A stretch of DNA of 64,000 nt from Bdellovibrio sp. (GTDB taxonomy: Bacteria > Bdellovibrionota > Bacteriovoracia > Bacteriovoracales > Bacteriovoracaceae): assembly GCA_016187935.1 (NCBI GenBank), contig JACPIU010000038.1, positions 1 to 64,000 on the forward strand, in the 5' to 3' direction. Positions within the stretch are counted from its first letter, which is position 1. Each line of letters starts with the position of its first letter. This document shows, one piece after another, positions 8,232-15,667 of this stretch. The position numbers and the translations under genes are program-made. Below the pieces are notes generated by a model, which had not been told where the DNA came from, searched no databases, and worked only from the letters and a program-made list of their open reading frames with translations.

Positions 8232-9075
8232 TGCAGACCAATGGAATGCCAAAATCAAGAAAGTCTCCCAGGACTTGGGTGTTAAAGATGTCAACCGGGT
8301 TCGTGGCATCGTGGTGCTTGAGCGCATCGTGGCCCGCTTGGTTACCAATCCCTTTCTCAAAGAACATCTTATCTTCGGTGGCGGCCTTGTTTTATTCAAA
8401 GAATTGGACACGAATCGCTACACCAGGGATGCTGATGCCATTGTCTCAGGCATCGACCAGGTTAATTTGGAAAAAGAAGTCATCAAGGCGCTTGATACCA
8501 ACTTGGAGGATGGCCTCTGGTTTGGCAATGTTGCCACCGAAGGCATTGAAACGGAAAGCGGTTATGGTGGAATTCGTTATAAAATTTTGTACAAATTAGG
8601 GACACCAGCTCCAACCCCTAAAGAGAAGAAACAATTGCGACGCATACACTTGGACATTTCTATTGGTGTTGACCTTGAAGACGTTGCCAAGACCGCCGTC
8701 ACAAAATCTATTTTGCCTTCTATGTCGCCTATTGAGTGGAAGATTTACCCGCCAGCGTTTATCGCATCCGAGAAAATCCATTGTCTCCTTGACCGGGGCG
8801 ACCGCAACTCAAGGGGAAAAGATATTTATGACCTGCCTTTCATTTTTAAAGAAACCAGCGACCAAGAACTCCTTCTGGCCATAGAACGAACATTTGAGAA
8901 GAGAAAATTTCAAGTGGACTCACTCTATAAGGCCGCGAAAGCAATTGATACGGAATACATCAAAAAGAGTTATGACCTGATTTTGGCAGATACAAAAGTC
9001 CATGCGTTTGATGAGAGCTGGAAAATTATCTTGGACAAGCTTCAATCTCTTGAACGGATAAAAATAAAAAAATAA
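8224..9075 (+). CDS. abiEii: AbiEii-like nucleotidyltransferase toxin
   Basis: 283 residues from ATG 8224, which overlaps the antitoxin stop; a GTG at 8212 is an alternative. Nucleotidyltransferase motif FGGGLVLFKE (about 51-60) followed by the acidic pair RDADA (about 68-72), then LDISIGVD and EKIHCLLDRGDRNSRGKDIYDL, all typical of AbiEii/DUF1814. Characterised relatives transfer nucleotides to tRNA acceptor ends and stop growth during phage infection. The motifs are intact, so the system is probably functional. Confidence 0.88.
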   Translation: MFNADQWNAKIKKVSQDLGVKDVNRVRGIVVLERIVARLVTNPFLKEHLIFGGGLVLFKELDTNRYTRDADAIVSGIDQVNLEKEVIKALDTNLEDGLWFGNVATEGIETESGYGGIRYKILYKLGTPAPTPKEKKQLRRIHLDISIGVDLEDVAKTAVTKSILPSMSPIEWKIYPPAFIASEKIHCLLDRGDRNSRGKDIYDLPFIFKETSDQELLLAIERTFEKRKFQVDSLYKAAKAIDTEYIKKSYDLILADTKVHAFDESWKIILDKLQSLERIKIKK

Positions 9076-9224
9076 TCTTACATTTTCACTTTCAATAATT
9101 TCCAACAAGTGGATTCTTCTCTTACATCACAGTAAGCATTTTTAAGTTTTTTACTCTGTATTTTTCTGCTTTTTTTTGAGACTATCCGCAGTTCGACTTT
9201 TTCTGAAAGTGTTCGCCAAAACAC

Positions 9225-9248
9225 TTTGAAGGAGGACTTATGAGCTAA
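9225..9248 (+). promoter_or_regulatory. Strong ribosome-binding site with a two-codon ORF
   Basis: GAAGGAGG is followed four bases later by ATG AGC TAA (9240-9248) in the 278-bp gap between abiEii and the next gene. The Shine-Dalgarno sequence is stronger than that of most genes here, yet the ORF is only Met-Ser. It may be the remnant of a deleted gene or a leader element; nothing else coding is visible in 9076-9353. Confidence 0.35.
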
Positions 9249-9353
9249 CCATAGCAAAAAACTTGATTCTCTTCAAGTAAAAATTCAAATCAGTTCGTTT
9301 TTACAAAAACCTGAGGAAGTGCCCTTGGGCCTTTCTTATTTTGTGGAGGTCAA

Positions 9354-9809
9354 ATGAATTCTGACTGGCAAAGACGTCTGTCCGCCATCGTCCTGGGATT
9401 TGGTGGAATCATGATTCTCTATTTGCTTTTTAAATTTACAGGAGGTGGGCTTCCCCATCCCTCACCGCTCATGCGCCCATGGAACATTTTAGATTTTATG
9501 GTGATGAAAGTTCTGTACTTTCTCCTCTATGCCGTCCCAGTTGCGGGGGTGTTATTTTTAATTCATCTCTACATCATGGAGATGATTGATAGGAGGTATG
9601 ACAAAACAGAGAGAGAGCTGCGCAAGCTTAAAGAAAATTTTGAGTGGGAAATTCAACGAATTGACAAGCGTAATGGGGAGACATCCAAAAAGCTGGAACA
9701 AGAAATCGGTTCCCTTTTTAACGAAATTAAAATCATCAAAGACGACAAGGAGGCGAAAGCAAGACCAGTTTCTTTAATTGAAGAGCAAGCCTTAAAAAAT
9801 TTTCTGTGA
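9354..9809 (+). CDS. Membrane protein with a cytoplasmic coiled coil, unknown function
   Basis: 151 residues with two membrane helices (about 9-26 and 48-73) and a charged coiled coil (about 80-135, KTERELRKLKENFEWEIQRI then repeated E/K heptads). ATG 9354 follows GGAGGTCAA. The next gene starts within 8 bp, so the pair is probably one transcript. I do not recognise the family. Its place in the mobilisation/integration half of the element suggests a role in element maintenance or transfer. Confidence 0.65.
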   Translation: MNSDWQRRLSAIVLGFGGIMILYLLFKFTGGGLPHPSPLMRPWNILDFMVMKVLYFLLYAVPVAGVLFLIHLYIMEMIDRRYDKTERELRKLKENFEWEIQRIDKRNGETSKKLEQEIGSLFNEIKIIKDDKEAKARPVSLIEEQALKNFL

Positions 9810-9816
9810 GGTGAAT

Positions 9817-10614
9817 ATGACTATAACCCAGAGGGACAGAAAGCTTTTTTCCCATTTATCAAATTATGGCATGCTGACAACCAAGCATGTTAACGAAATT
9901 ATTTTCGGTGGTATTGCCATCACGACGGTTCTTAGACGACTTAGAATCTTAGAAGAGGAAAAATATTTAAAGAGGCTGGTGGGCCTTGAATCACAGGACA
10001 TCCTGTGGACAATGACGGACAAGGCTGCACTTTTAGGAGAAGGAGAACAATTTAAACGCTACTGGAACAAAAATTTATTGGAGCATGACTTCAAATTACT
10101 AAACCTTAGGCTCGCATTAGAAAAACAAGGCATCGCCAAATCTTGGATACCTGAGCACAAAATAAGATACCTTGTATTCAAAAAGCATGGCATCGAGGCC
10201 GCGCAAAAAATGCTTGTGCCCGACGGTTTAATGGTTACTGAAGTCCAAACACACAAAGTCTCTGTGGCGGTTGAATTGGAGTTAAGTCTTAAAAATAAAG
10301 ACCGGCTTGAAAAGAATTTTTCGCGCTACCTAGAGAAAAAAGACTTGGCCTACATCTGGTATATTTGCCAAGGCCCTTTGATTTTAAATTGTGTCCACAA
10401 AGCATGGAACGCCGTCAAAGGATATAAGTCCACCATCAAGCTTCACTCATCACTTCTTACGGAAGTCATGCAAAACCCCAAAGCGCCGTGGATAGAAGCT
10501 GCTCACTCCCCTGCTCATGGGGTGAGCACCAAAACGATAGAAATCAAATCCGCGCCCCCTTGGTCAAGTGGAGAATATCCCAAGACTTTTCCCACATCAA
10601 ACGCGCCCCCTTGA
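9817..10614 (+). CDS. Replication-relaxation-type protein
   Basis: About 265 residues from ATG 9817 (GAGGTGA just upstream; GTG 9811 is an alternative). The N-terminal winged helix (about 4-60, TQRDRKLFSHLSNYGMLTTKHV) and central segment PDGLMVTE with AVELELSLKNKDRLEKNFSRY resemble Replic_Relax proteins encoded by plasmids and integrative elements, where they act in replication or mobilisation. The last 25 or so residues are proline-rich and correspond to DNA already inside the inverted-repeat array, so the tail may be dictated by DNA structure more than by protein function. Confidence 0.6.
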   Translation: MTITQRDRKLFSHLSNYGMLTTKHVNEIIFGGIAITTVLRRLRILEEEKYLKRLVGLESQDILWTMTDKAALLGEGEQFKRYWNKNLLEHDFKLLNLRLALEKQGIAKSWIPEHKIRYLVFKKHGIEAAQKMLVPDGLMVTEVQTHKVSVAVELELSLKNKDRLEKNFSRYLEKKDLAYIWYICQGPLILNCVHKAWNAVKGYKSTIKLHSSLLTEVMQNPKAPWIEAAHSPAHGVSTKTIEIKSAPPWSSGEYPKTFPTSNAPP

Positions 10615-10733
10615 TGTTGCCTTAAGGACTGGCCACCCCCTCCCAACATGAGGTGAGAGGAGGTGGCCAGTCCTTAAAGCAACGGGGGCGGTAGGATTAG
10701 GGAAAAGGGATAATAACAAAGACCAAGGGGGCG
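10501..10733. repeat. Nested inverted-repeat array, candidate oriT or replication origin
   Basis: At least four inverted repeats are stacked here: GCTCAC/GGTGAGC-type arms at 10501-10511 and 10519-10527; outer 13-bp arms CGCCCCCTTGGTC (10553-10565) and GACCAAGGGGGCG (10721-10733); ACATCAA/TTGATGT (10594-10600, 10611-10617); and 16-bp arms TTAAGGACTGGCCACC (10622-10637) and its complement (10662-10677). The last is extended by CGCCCCC (10604-10610) with GGGGGCG (10684-10690). The array joins the replication-relaxation gene to the excisionase-like gene. A transfer or replication origin, or a strong regulatory structure, are the likely readings. Confidence 0.7.
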
Positions 10734-10736
10734 GAG

Positions 10737-11024
10737 TTGGAGAAAGAATTATTGGGTGCAATGATTCCAATGATGGTTTTTAAGAAAGAAATTTATGATT
10801 TCGTAGAGTCTCTTATAAAAGAGAAATTTCAATCAGAGAAAAAGAAAGAGCTATTAACAGTTAAAGAAGCTGCCAATTTTTTGAATGTGAAAGTCTCATG
10901 GGTTAGACAAGCAGTGTTTAAGCGCGAGATTAATCACGTCAAAGTCGGGGCTTTAGTGCGTTTTCGCGAGGAGGACTTGCAAAGCTATATTCACAAAAAT
11001 CTTAAACCCGTTGGGACAAGCTGA
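10737..11024 (+). CDS. Excisionase-like HTH_17 DNA-binding protein
   Basis: 95 residues if TTG 10737 is the start; ATG 10761 would give 87. The C-terminal half LLTVKEAANFLNVKVSWVRQAVFKREINHVKVGALVRFREEDLQSYI is a MerR-like winged HTH of the HTH_17/excisionase class, with the usual V-R-F-R-x-x-D-L-x-x-Y ending. Such proteins bend DNA at attachment sites to drive excision, or act as small regulators. It lies between the hairpin array and the integrase, the expected place for xis. The start codon is uncertain because no ribosome site is well placed. Confidence 0.75.
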   Translation: MEKELLGAMIPMMVFKKEIYDFVESLIKEKFQSEKKKELLTVKEAANFLNVKVSWVRQAVFKREINHVKVGALVRFREEDLQSYIHKNLKPVGTS

Positions 11025-11053
11025 CATGGATTAATGGCCATTTCTATGCTACG

Positions 11054-11126
11054 GTCTTCGCCAGGATTGGAAGACAATCCCGCTCTTTTACAACTAAAGA
11101 TGGGAACAGACGACACTGGCGAAGAC
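11054..11126. repeat. Inverted repeat upstream of the integrase gene
   Basis: GTCTTCGCCAG (11054-11064) and its exact complement CTGGCGAAGAC (11116-11126), separated by 51 bp, lie between the excisionase-like gene and the integrase start at 11149. They could be an operator pair or a long RNA stem controlling integrase expression. Confidence 0.5.
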
Positions 11127-11148
11127 TCTTTTACCAAAGGAGTTTTCA

Positions 11149-12261
11149 ATGCAAGTGATAAGAACAAAGAAGGGAACCTTTTACCGGGAAAAAATTTACA
11201 TAAGCGGAAAGGCCACCCACTCTCCGCGTTTTTTACGAAAGACCGACGCCGTGGGGTGGAAGGCGCGCATGGAAAGTGAAAAGGGAAAATTTCGCTCCTC
11301 CGGCGTCCTGCCAAAAGTTTTTCAGGAACCAAGCAAAACGACCTTAAATGATGAGGCCCAAGCTTGGCTTGAAACGCGAGTCAAGCTTCAGCTCTCAAGA
11401 AGAACCTATGAGCATTACAGTACCACCCTTAAGCGCCATATCTTGCCGAGCTTTGGACATTTAAAGCTACAAGAAATCCAAATAAGGCATGGTCACTGGC
11501 TCATTAAGGAACTGCACGAAAATGGCCACAACGCCAAGGGTATCAATTTAATTGTAGGCGTCTTCAAGCGGGTTTTGATTGAGGCCACACGAGAAAATCG
11601 GTTAGAGAAAAATCCTTTTCAGTACCTAAGGGAAATGAAGGAGACCCCTCGCGCCGATGTTTACATGACCTCAGAGCAAATTGAGCGGGTGCTTGAAGTG
11701 ACTCAAGGCCACTACTTCCATTCGCTTTTTCTTCTAGCTGTGAATACTGGAATGCGAAGAGGAGAAATTGCGGGGATGTGCTGGGATAAGGTGAATTTTC
11801 ACACAGGGCTCATAGAAATTGCCCGGCTTCGAGATAGAAACGGTCTAGGCGACAGAACAAAGACGTTTAAGAGCAGACGCTTTATTCCCATGAACGCCGT
11901 GGCCAGAAATCACCTCCTCACACTTAAAGAAAAAACCAAAAGTGATTTGGTGGTGACAGATATAGATGCCGAGGCCTTTGACGTAAACCACGTTTACCGC
12001 GACCTCTCGCGATTTTTAAAAGAGGCCGAGATAAAAGAGCATTACCGCTTCCACGATTTGCGCCATACGTTCGCGAGCCACTTCATGATGAACGGCGGAA
12101 ATATCTACGACCTTCAAAAAATACTTGGGCATTCAAGTCTAGAGATGACTCAGCGGTATGCGCACCTGGCACCTGAGCATTTAGTAGAGGCCTCGAATGT
12201 GGTTAGTTTTGGCGGAAAAGTAGTGGAGAGAAAATTGGCGTTACAAAATTTAGCGCCATAG
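11149..12261 (+). CDS. int: Tyrosine recombinase (phage-type integrase)
   Basis: 370 residues. N-terminal arm-binding region (1-60), core-binding SAM-like domain (about 63-160), catalytic domain (170-345). The catalytic set is complete: Arg203 (TGMRRGE), Lys in TKTFKSRR, His302-xx-Arg305 (HDLRHTFAS), His328 (LGHSS) and nucleophile Tyr337 (QRYAHLAP). ATG 11149 has AAAGGAG upstream. It integrates and excises the element at the tRNA-Leu site, whose att copy begins 55 bp downstream. The last codons overlap the TAGCGCCA repeat, so the C-terminal tail is partly shaped by that DNA site. Confidence 0.95.
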   Translation: MQVIRTKKGTFYREKIYISGKATHSPRFLRKTDAVGWKARMESEKGKFRSSGVLPKVFQEPSKTTLNDEAQAWLETRVKLQLSRRTYEHYSTTLKRHILPSFGHLKLQEIQIRHGHWLIKELHENGHNAKGINLIVGVFKRVLIEATRENRLEKNPFQYLREMKETPRADVYMTSEQIERVLEVTQGHYFHSLFLLAVNTGMRRGEIAGMCWDKVNFHTGLIEIARLRDRNGLGDRTKTFKSRRFIPMNAVARNHLLTLKEKTKSDLVVTDIDAEAFDVNHVYRDLSRFLKEAEIKEHYRFHDLRHTFASHFMMNGGNIYDLQKILGHSSLEMTQRYAHLAPEHLVEASNVVSFGGKVVERKLALQNLAP

Positions 12262-12269
12262 TAGCGCCA
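12251..12269. repeat. Paired TAGCGCCA repeat, candidate arm site (right)
   Basis: TAGCGCCA lies at 12251-12258 and 12262-12269, 11 bp apart, matching the pair at 272-290. The first copy overlaps the last two codons of the integrase gene and the second begins at its stop codon. Confidence 0.55.
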
Positions 12270-12315
12270 AGCTTTTCTTGAGGGTTTTAAATTGCTGTTT
12301 TTATTGAGGATTTGA

Positions 12316-12336
12316 GAGATGGTGCCCAGGACTGGA
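12316..12336. repeat. Right attachment site inside tRNA-Leu 3' end
   Basis: The partner of the repeat at 121-141. It covers the T-arm/acceptor end of the tRNA including the encoded CCA and a few bases beyond, so integration leaves the tRNA functional. Confidence 0.85.
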
Positions 12337-12404
12337 CTTGAACCAGCATGCCTCTCGGCGCCACCCCCTCAAGATGGTGTGTCTACCAATTTCACCACCT
12401 GGGC
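12320..12404 (-). tRNA. tRNA-Leu (anticodon GAG)
   Basis: The minus strand folds as a class II tRNA of 85 nt including encoded CCA. The acceptor stem GCCCAGG pairs with CCTGGGC; the D-arm contains AATTGGTAGAC; the anticodon stem CCATC/GGTGG encloses TTGAGGG with anticodon GAG; a variable arm follows; the T-arm contains GGTTCAAGTCC. The sequence parallels E. coli tRNA-Leu(GAG) throughout. It is the insertion target of the integrative element. Confidence 0.93.
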
Positions 12405-12464
12405 ACAGGAATGTCTGGATAAGTTCAAAAATCTAAACGAGCGCAGGGGATTTGGCAAAGGATT

Positions 12465-12848
12465 TTATTGGCGACGGCGATTTTTTTCGGGTAAAAACTG
12501 TTCAATTTCGTGCAGATAGTAGCGTAGGCGTTGCAGCGTCTCTCCAAGAGACTCCAGCTGAACATCGAGGACATGGGCGAGATCTTTGTTGTCTACCTCG
12601 CATTGATTGAATGCTGCGGGTGTTTCTATTTGCTCTGAGCGAGGTGGCATGAGTTCGGGATCAGCACCTTTAAGCATTGCTTCAATTAAATCTTCACAAT
12701 GCTCAGCGGATTCAATGCTTTCTTCCACCGGAGTTTCCTCCTCCGTAACAAGCTTCTCGTAATGCCGGCTTTCCGGAAATAAAACGAGAATTTTATCTTC
12801 TGTAAGATGTTCCATTGCCACATTCACCACAGTTACTACATTACACAT
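12465..12848 (-). CDS. Small acidic protein of unknown function
   Basis: 127 residues from ATG 12848 (AAGGG six bases upstream; ATG 12854 is also possible). The sequence is acidic, with a Glu-rich middle (VTEEETPVEESIESAEHCEDLIEA is the densest part) and a helical, probably coiled-coil C-terminus (LESLGETLQRLRYYLHEIEQFL) ending in a basic KNRRRQ. I recognise no domain. It stands alone beside the tRNA on the chromosome side of the att site. Confidence 0.5.
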   Translation of the reverse strand: MCNVVTVVNVAMEHLTEDKILVLFPESRHYEKLVTEEETPVEESIESAEHCEDLIEAMLKGADPELMPPRSEQIETPAAFNQCEVDNKDLAHVLDVQLESLGETLQRLRYYLHEIEQFLPEKNRRRQ

Positions 12849-13068
12849 GGGCATCCCTTAAGTGTGTGCCCCCCACTCCCTGCCCACTTCCATTGCAGTG
12901 CAGGTGCCAACATTTTCAAATCCAATTATGGCCCTTTATCGCTCTGGTTTCAGTCTCTTGGCCATGGGGCTGTAATAGTTTCATGAATAACCTCTGGGGG
13001 GCCGTCTAAAAATTGGCCAATTTTTCCTAGTAGTTAGCAGTTTGGGTAAACAAAAGACTTATGATCTA

Positions 13069-13293
13069 ATGGACTTAGGTGCTCAAATGAAAGGTCCAAA
13101 TTGCCATCAGTGCAAGCACTTTTTTATTACTTTTGACGTGGCCGTCCCCTACGGGTGTAGAGCATTTCGTTTTAAGGCCAAAGAAATTCCTTCTCGCGCA
13201 GTAAAGCAAAATTCTGGGAACGAGTGCCAGGCCTTCGCGGAAAAAGAACATCGCAAGACCCCAGTGAAAGAAAACCCCGAAGAGAAAACTTAA
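13069..13293 (+). CDS. Small Cys-rich conserved protein (CxxCKH ... PYGCRAF)
   Basis: 74 residues from ATG 13069 (TTG 13042 and ATG 13087 are alternatives). The pattern CHQCKHFFITFDVAVPYGCRAFRF then SGNECQAF matches a widespread family of tiny zinc-ribbon-like proteins, sometimes annotated loosely as uracil-DNA glycosylase-related. Four cysteines (CxxC, GC, EC) could bind one zinc. The cellular role is unknown. It ends tail-to-tail with mnmA, the stop codons overlapping by about 3 bp. Confidence 0.6.
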   Translation: MDLGAQMKGPNCHQCKHFFITFDVAVPYGCRAFRFKAKEIPSRAVKQNSGNECQAFAEKEHRKTPVKENPEEKT

Positions 13294-14423
13294 ATCTCAG
13301 AAAAAAGTGAAGGCCCCACCCCATGAATAAAACCACCGCCGAGACACTTGGCGCCTTGGTAAAAAACCACCGCCTGGCGAGGCGTAATGGCCCGCTGGGG
13401 AATGCGAAAATCGGCCCGCACCTCGCCATCGGGCAAAGGGGTGATGATGCAATCCTGGTCAGACTGGCGATAGCGAATTTTGGCCTGAACGGACATGGGA
13501 CCTTCTAATTTAAAATCCGGAGATACCCAACTTAGTTCATTACAGGTGAGCCAACGAGCGAAGAGAGCGGGGTGATTCTCCCCTCTTTCAACAAAAACAG
13601 TATTGGAATCGCGATCTTTGGCCACCACAAACCACGCCTCCCCTGGCCCACCGAGACCAAGACCTTTACGCTGGCCCAATGTATAAAGATGCACACCCTG
13701 ATGTATCCCAACCTTCTCGCCATTTAAATGTTTAAACGGTCCCGGAACAGGTCGAAGATAATTGGATAAAAACTGACGGAAGGGTCGCTCCCCAATAAAG
13801 CAAATACCTGTACTATCCTTTTTATGCATCACTGAAAGTTGTGCCTCCTCCGCGAGCTGACGCACAACTTTTTTTGCCAAATGGCCTACAGGGAAGATCA
13901 CCCGTTTTAAGATTTCTTCTTGCATAGTACATAAAAAGTAGCTCTGATCTTTCCCGGGATCAGTGCCTTTTAGCATATGATGACGACCATGCTCATCAAT
14001 GGCGTGCTGGGCATAGTGGCCGGTGGCAAAATAGTCGGCCCCAAGGTTAAGAGCGTGTTGGTAGAATACCTTAAACTTAATCTCACGATTGCATAGAATA
14101 TCGGGATTCGGAGTGTGTCCGGCCTGATATTCTTTCAAAAACCACTGGAACACCGATTCTTGATATTCTTTGATAAATTCCACCGGGAAGAAAGGAATAT
14201 CCAGTCGCCCACAAACTCGCGCCACATCCTCATAATCTTTTTCCGCCGGGCAAGGTCCCTGTGGTTCATCCCAATTTTTCATGAAAAGCCCAATGACCTC
14301 ATGGCCCATTTTTTTAAGGACGGCCGCAGCTACCGACGAATCTACCCCGCCGGACATGCCGACAACAATTTTCTTTATGCCCTCACGACTGGGATGAGGA
14401 ATATAATTGGAAATACTATTCAT
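13290..14423 (-). CDS. mnmA: tRNA-specific 2-thiouridylase MnmA
   Basis: 377 residues, the normal length. MnmA adenylates U34 of tRNAs for Glu, Gln and Lys and inserts sulfur. Motifs: PP-loop SGGVDSS (24-30), catalytic cysteines Cys111 (NPDILCNREIKF) and Cys208 (STGICFIGER), the TGHYAQH segment, and C-terminal barrel segments LYTLGQRKGLGLGG and RQAVVFYQGAKCLGGGFI. All active-site elements are intact, so this is the housekeeping copy, in contrast to the damaged paralogue at 15668-16957. Confidence 0.96.
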   Translation of the reverse strand: MNSISNYIPHPSREGIKKIVVGMSGGVDSSVAAAVLKKMGHEVIGLFMKNWDEPQGPCPAEKDYEDVARVCGRLDIPFFPVEFIKEYQESVFQWFLKEYQAGHTPNPDILCNREIKFKVFYQHALNLGADYFATGHYAQHAIDEHGRHHMLKGTDPGKDQSYFLCTMQEEILKRVIFPVGHLAKKVVRQLAEEAQLSVMHKKDSTGICFIGERPFRQFLSNYLRPVPGPFKHLNGEKVGIHQGVHLYTLGQRKGLGLGGPGEAWFVVAKDRDSNTVFVERGENHPALFARWLTCNELSWVSPDFKLEGPMSVQAKIRYRQSDQDCIITPLPDGEVRADFRIPQRAITPRQAVVFYQGAKCLGGGFIHGVGPSLFSEI

Positions 14424-14442
14424 GCGGCAATATATAGCAACC

Positions 14443-15666
14443 TTATTTCACGATATCAAATGCCCAGGCCAGAACGCCGGTGGCGATAAATTGATAGCTT
14501 TTGTAGAGCGTTTGATAATTGAGCGTTTCGGCAAAGTCATCTGCCGTGTGATAATTAGGATTCATGTCTGATTCCATATTCTGAGTAAAGATCAAGGTGG
14601 GAGCATCCAAATCCCAATAGGCCGCACCGTTGCCTTGATTAAAATCATTGGCATTGATCTCAAATTGAATGCCGGAGACAGTCCGTTTTCCTGCTTCTTG
14701 AAACAAACGTGCCAATTTTTGGGCCTGAGCAGCTCCCGGAGCTTCTGGATCACGCAGATAGAGAGACATGTTACCGTATTTTTTCTCAATGTCTTGATCA
14801 CGAGAATCATGGCCCAACCTGATCAAATCAATGTGCCCAGCAAACTTTGCTGACTTGATGAGATCCTTGTTTTGTTTGGCCATGGCCACTGCCCCGAGAG
14901 AGGCCACTTGGCCATAATCGTAGAAGACAATCCTGACTGTTTTAGGCAGGGGAATTTGCGAGAGGAGTCTAACCAAACTGATTGCCACAGCGACCCCGCT
15001 ACCATTGTCATCAGCACCTTGAGTTTTCACCTTTTCTATAATTTTTAAACTTTTGGGATCATGGGCCATGGAATCGAAATGTGCTCCCAAGATCAGAACA
15101 CTCTCGGGATCAAGAGTTCCTTTTCGCTCCCAAACGACATTGGTACCAGGTACCTTGCTGAGAGTGTTTAAAAATTTTAAAGTGTCATCGGTAAAAGCCT
15201 TCCATCTGGTATAGGTGGGATGATTCGGTTTAAATTTTGCTGCAATCTCTCGCGCAAAATCATCCTGATACATTTTCCGGGCACGCGTCAAATCAGGAGT
15301 AAAAGCTTCCTGGGTAACCACACAACAATTGGTCTGTGAAGCTGGAATTGTGGCAGTAAAACCGGCCAGAATTTCACTGATCACCCCAGGGGTTTTGGCA
15401 TGCCCGGGCTTTCCTACCAATCGACTCGGGTGGGTCTTTTCTAAAAAAAGCATCAGCGATTTTCTCACGTCATCCATTTTAAATTTCTCGATGAAAGGTA
15501 GGAGTGATAAATAACGAGAGGGCGGATTAAAAGGGACTTCACGTACAGTTTTGGTGGCACTTGAAGAACCCGTTCCGGATGAGTCGCCAAAGGCAGAAAG
15601 ACATGAAAAAAGAACTAAAGAAATGCTCAGAATCTTGATCCTATAAACTGCATTTAAATTAGTCAT
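14443..15666 (-). CDS. Exported M28-family metallopeptidase, divergent
   Basis: 407 residues from ATG 15666, which starts a signal peptide (YRIKILSISLVLFSCLSAFGD). M28 aminopeptidase features: GAHFDSMAHD with the first zinc ligands, GADDNGSGVA with the bridging Asp, and YHTADD near the end with the last His. The usual Glu-Glu pair (catalytic base plus zinc ligand, in FxGxEExGLLGS) is replaced in FYDYGQVASLGA, so catalysis is doubtful. The start is 1 bp after the stop of the mnmA-like gene, so the two are translationally linked. Likely periplasmic or outer-membrane associated. Confidence 0.75.
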   Translation of the reverse strand: MTNLNAVYRIKILSISLVLFSCLSAFGDSSGTGSSSATKTVREVPFNPPSRYLSLLPFIEKFKMDDVRKSLMLFLEKTHPSRLVGKPGHAKTPGVISEILAGFTATIPASQTNCCVVTQEAFTPDLTRARKMYQDDFAREIAAKFKPNHPTYTRWKAFTDDTLKFLNTLSKVPGTNVVWERKGTLDPESVLILGAHFDSMAHDPKSLKIIEKVKTQGADDNGSGVAVAISLVRLLSQIPLPKTVRIVFYDYGQVASLGAVAMAKQNKDLIKSAKFAGHIDLIRLGHDSRDQDIEKKYGNMSLYLRDPEAPGAAQAQKLARLFQEAGKRTVSGIQFEINANDFNQGNGAAYWDLDAPTLIFTQNMESDMNPNYHTADDFAETLNYQTLYKSYQFIATGVLAWAFDIVK

Positions 15667-15667
15667 A

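Larger units (their letters stand above)
121..12336. mobile_element. Integrative element inserted in tRNA-Leu(GAG)
   Basis: The 3' end of the tRNA-Leu gene (12316-12336) is repeated exactly at 121-141, 12.2 kb away, and a tyrosine recombinase gene ends only about 55 bp from the tRNA-side copy. This is the usual footprint of site-specific integration into a tRNA 3' end. Paired TAGCGCCA repeats lie just inside both ends. No relaxase or conjugation gene is visible, but a replication-relaxation-type protein and a large inverted-repeat array lie near the integrase. The left part (about 1-7 kb) could be an older insertion, since IS and regulator debris separates it from the AbiE-integrase half. Confidence 0.8.

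Noticed and set aside
10684-10731. G-quadruplex in the hairpin array
   Set aside because: G-runs are present but loops are long (11-17 nt) and the same bases pair in strong inverted repeats, which explain the pattern better.
11034-11279. 81-residue frame in the integrase leader
   Set aside because: It overlaps the integrase start in another frame, has no ribosome site and no recognisable domain.
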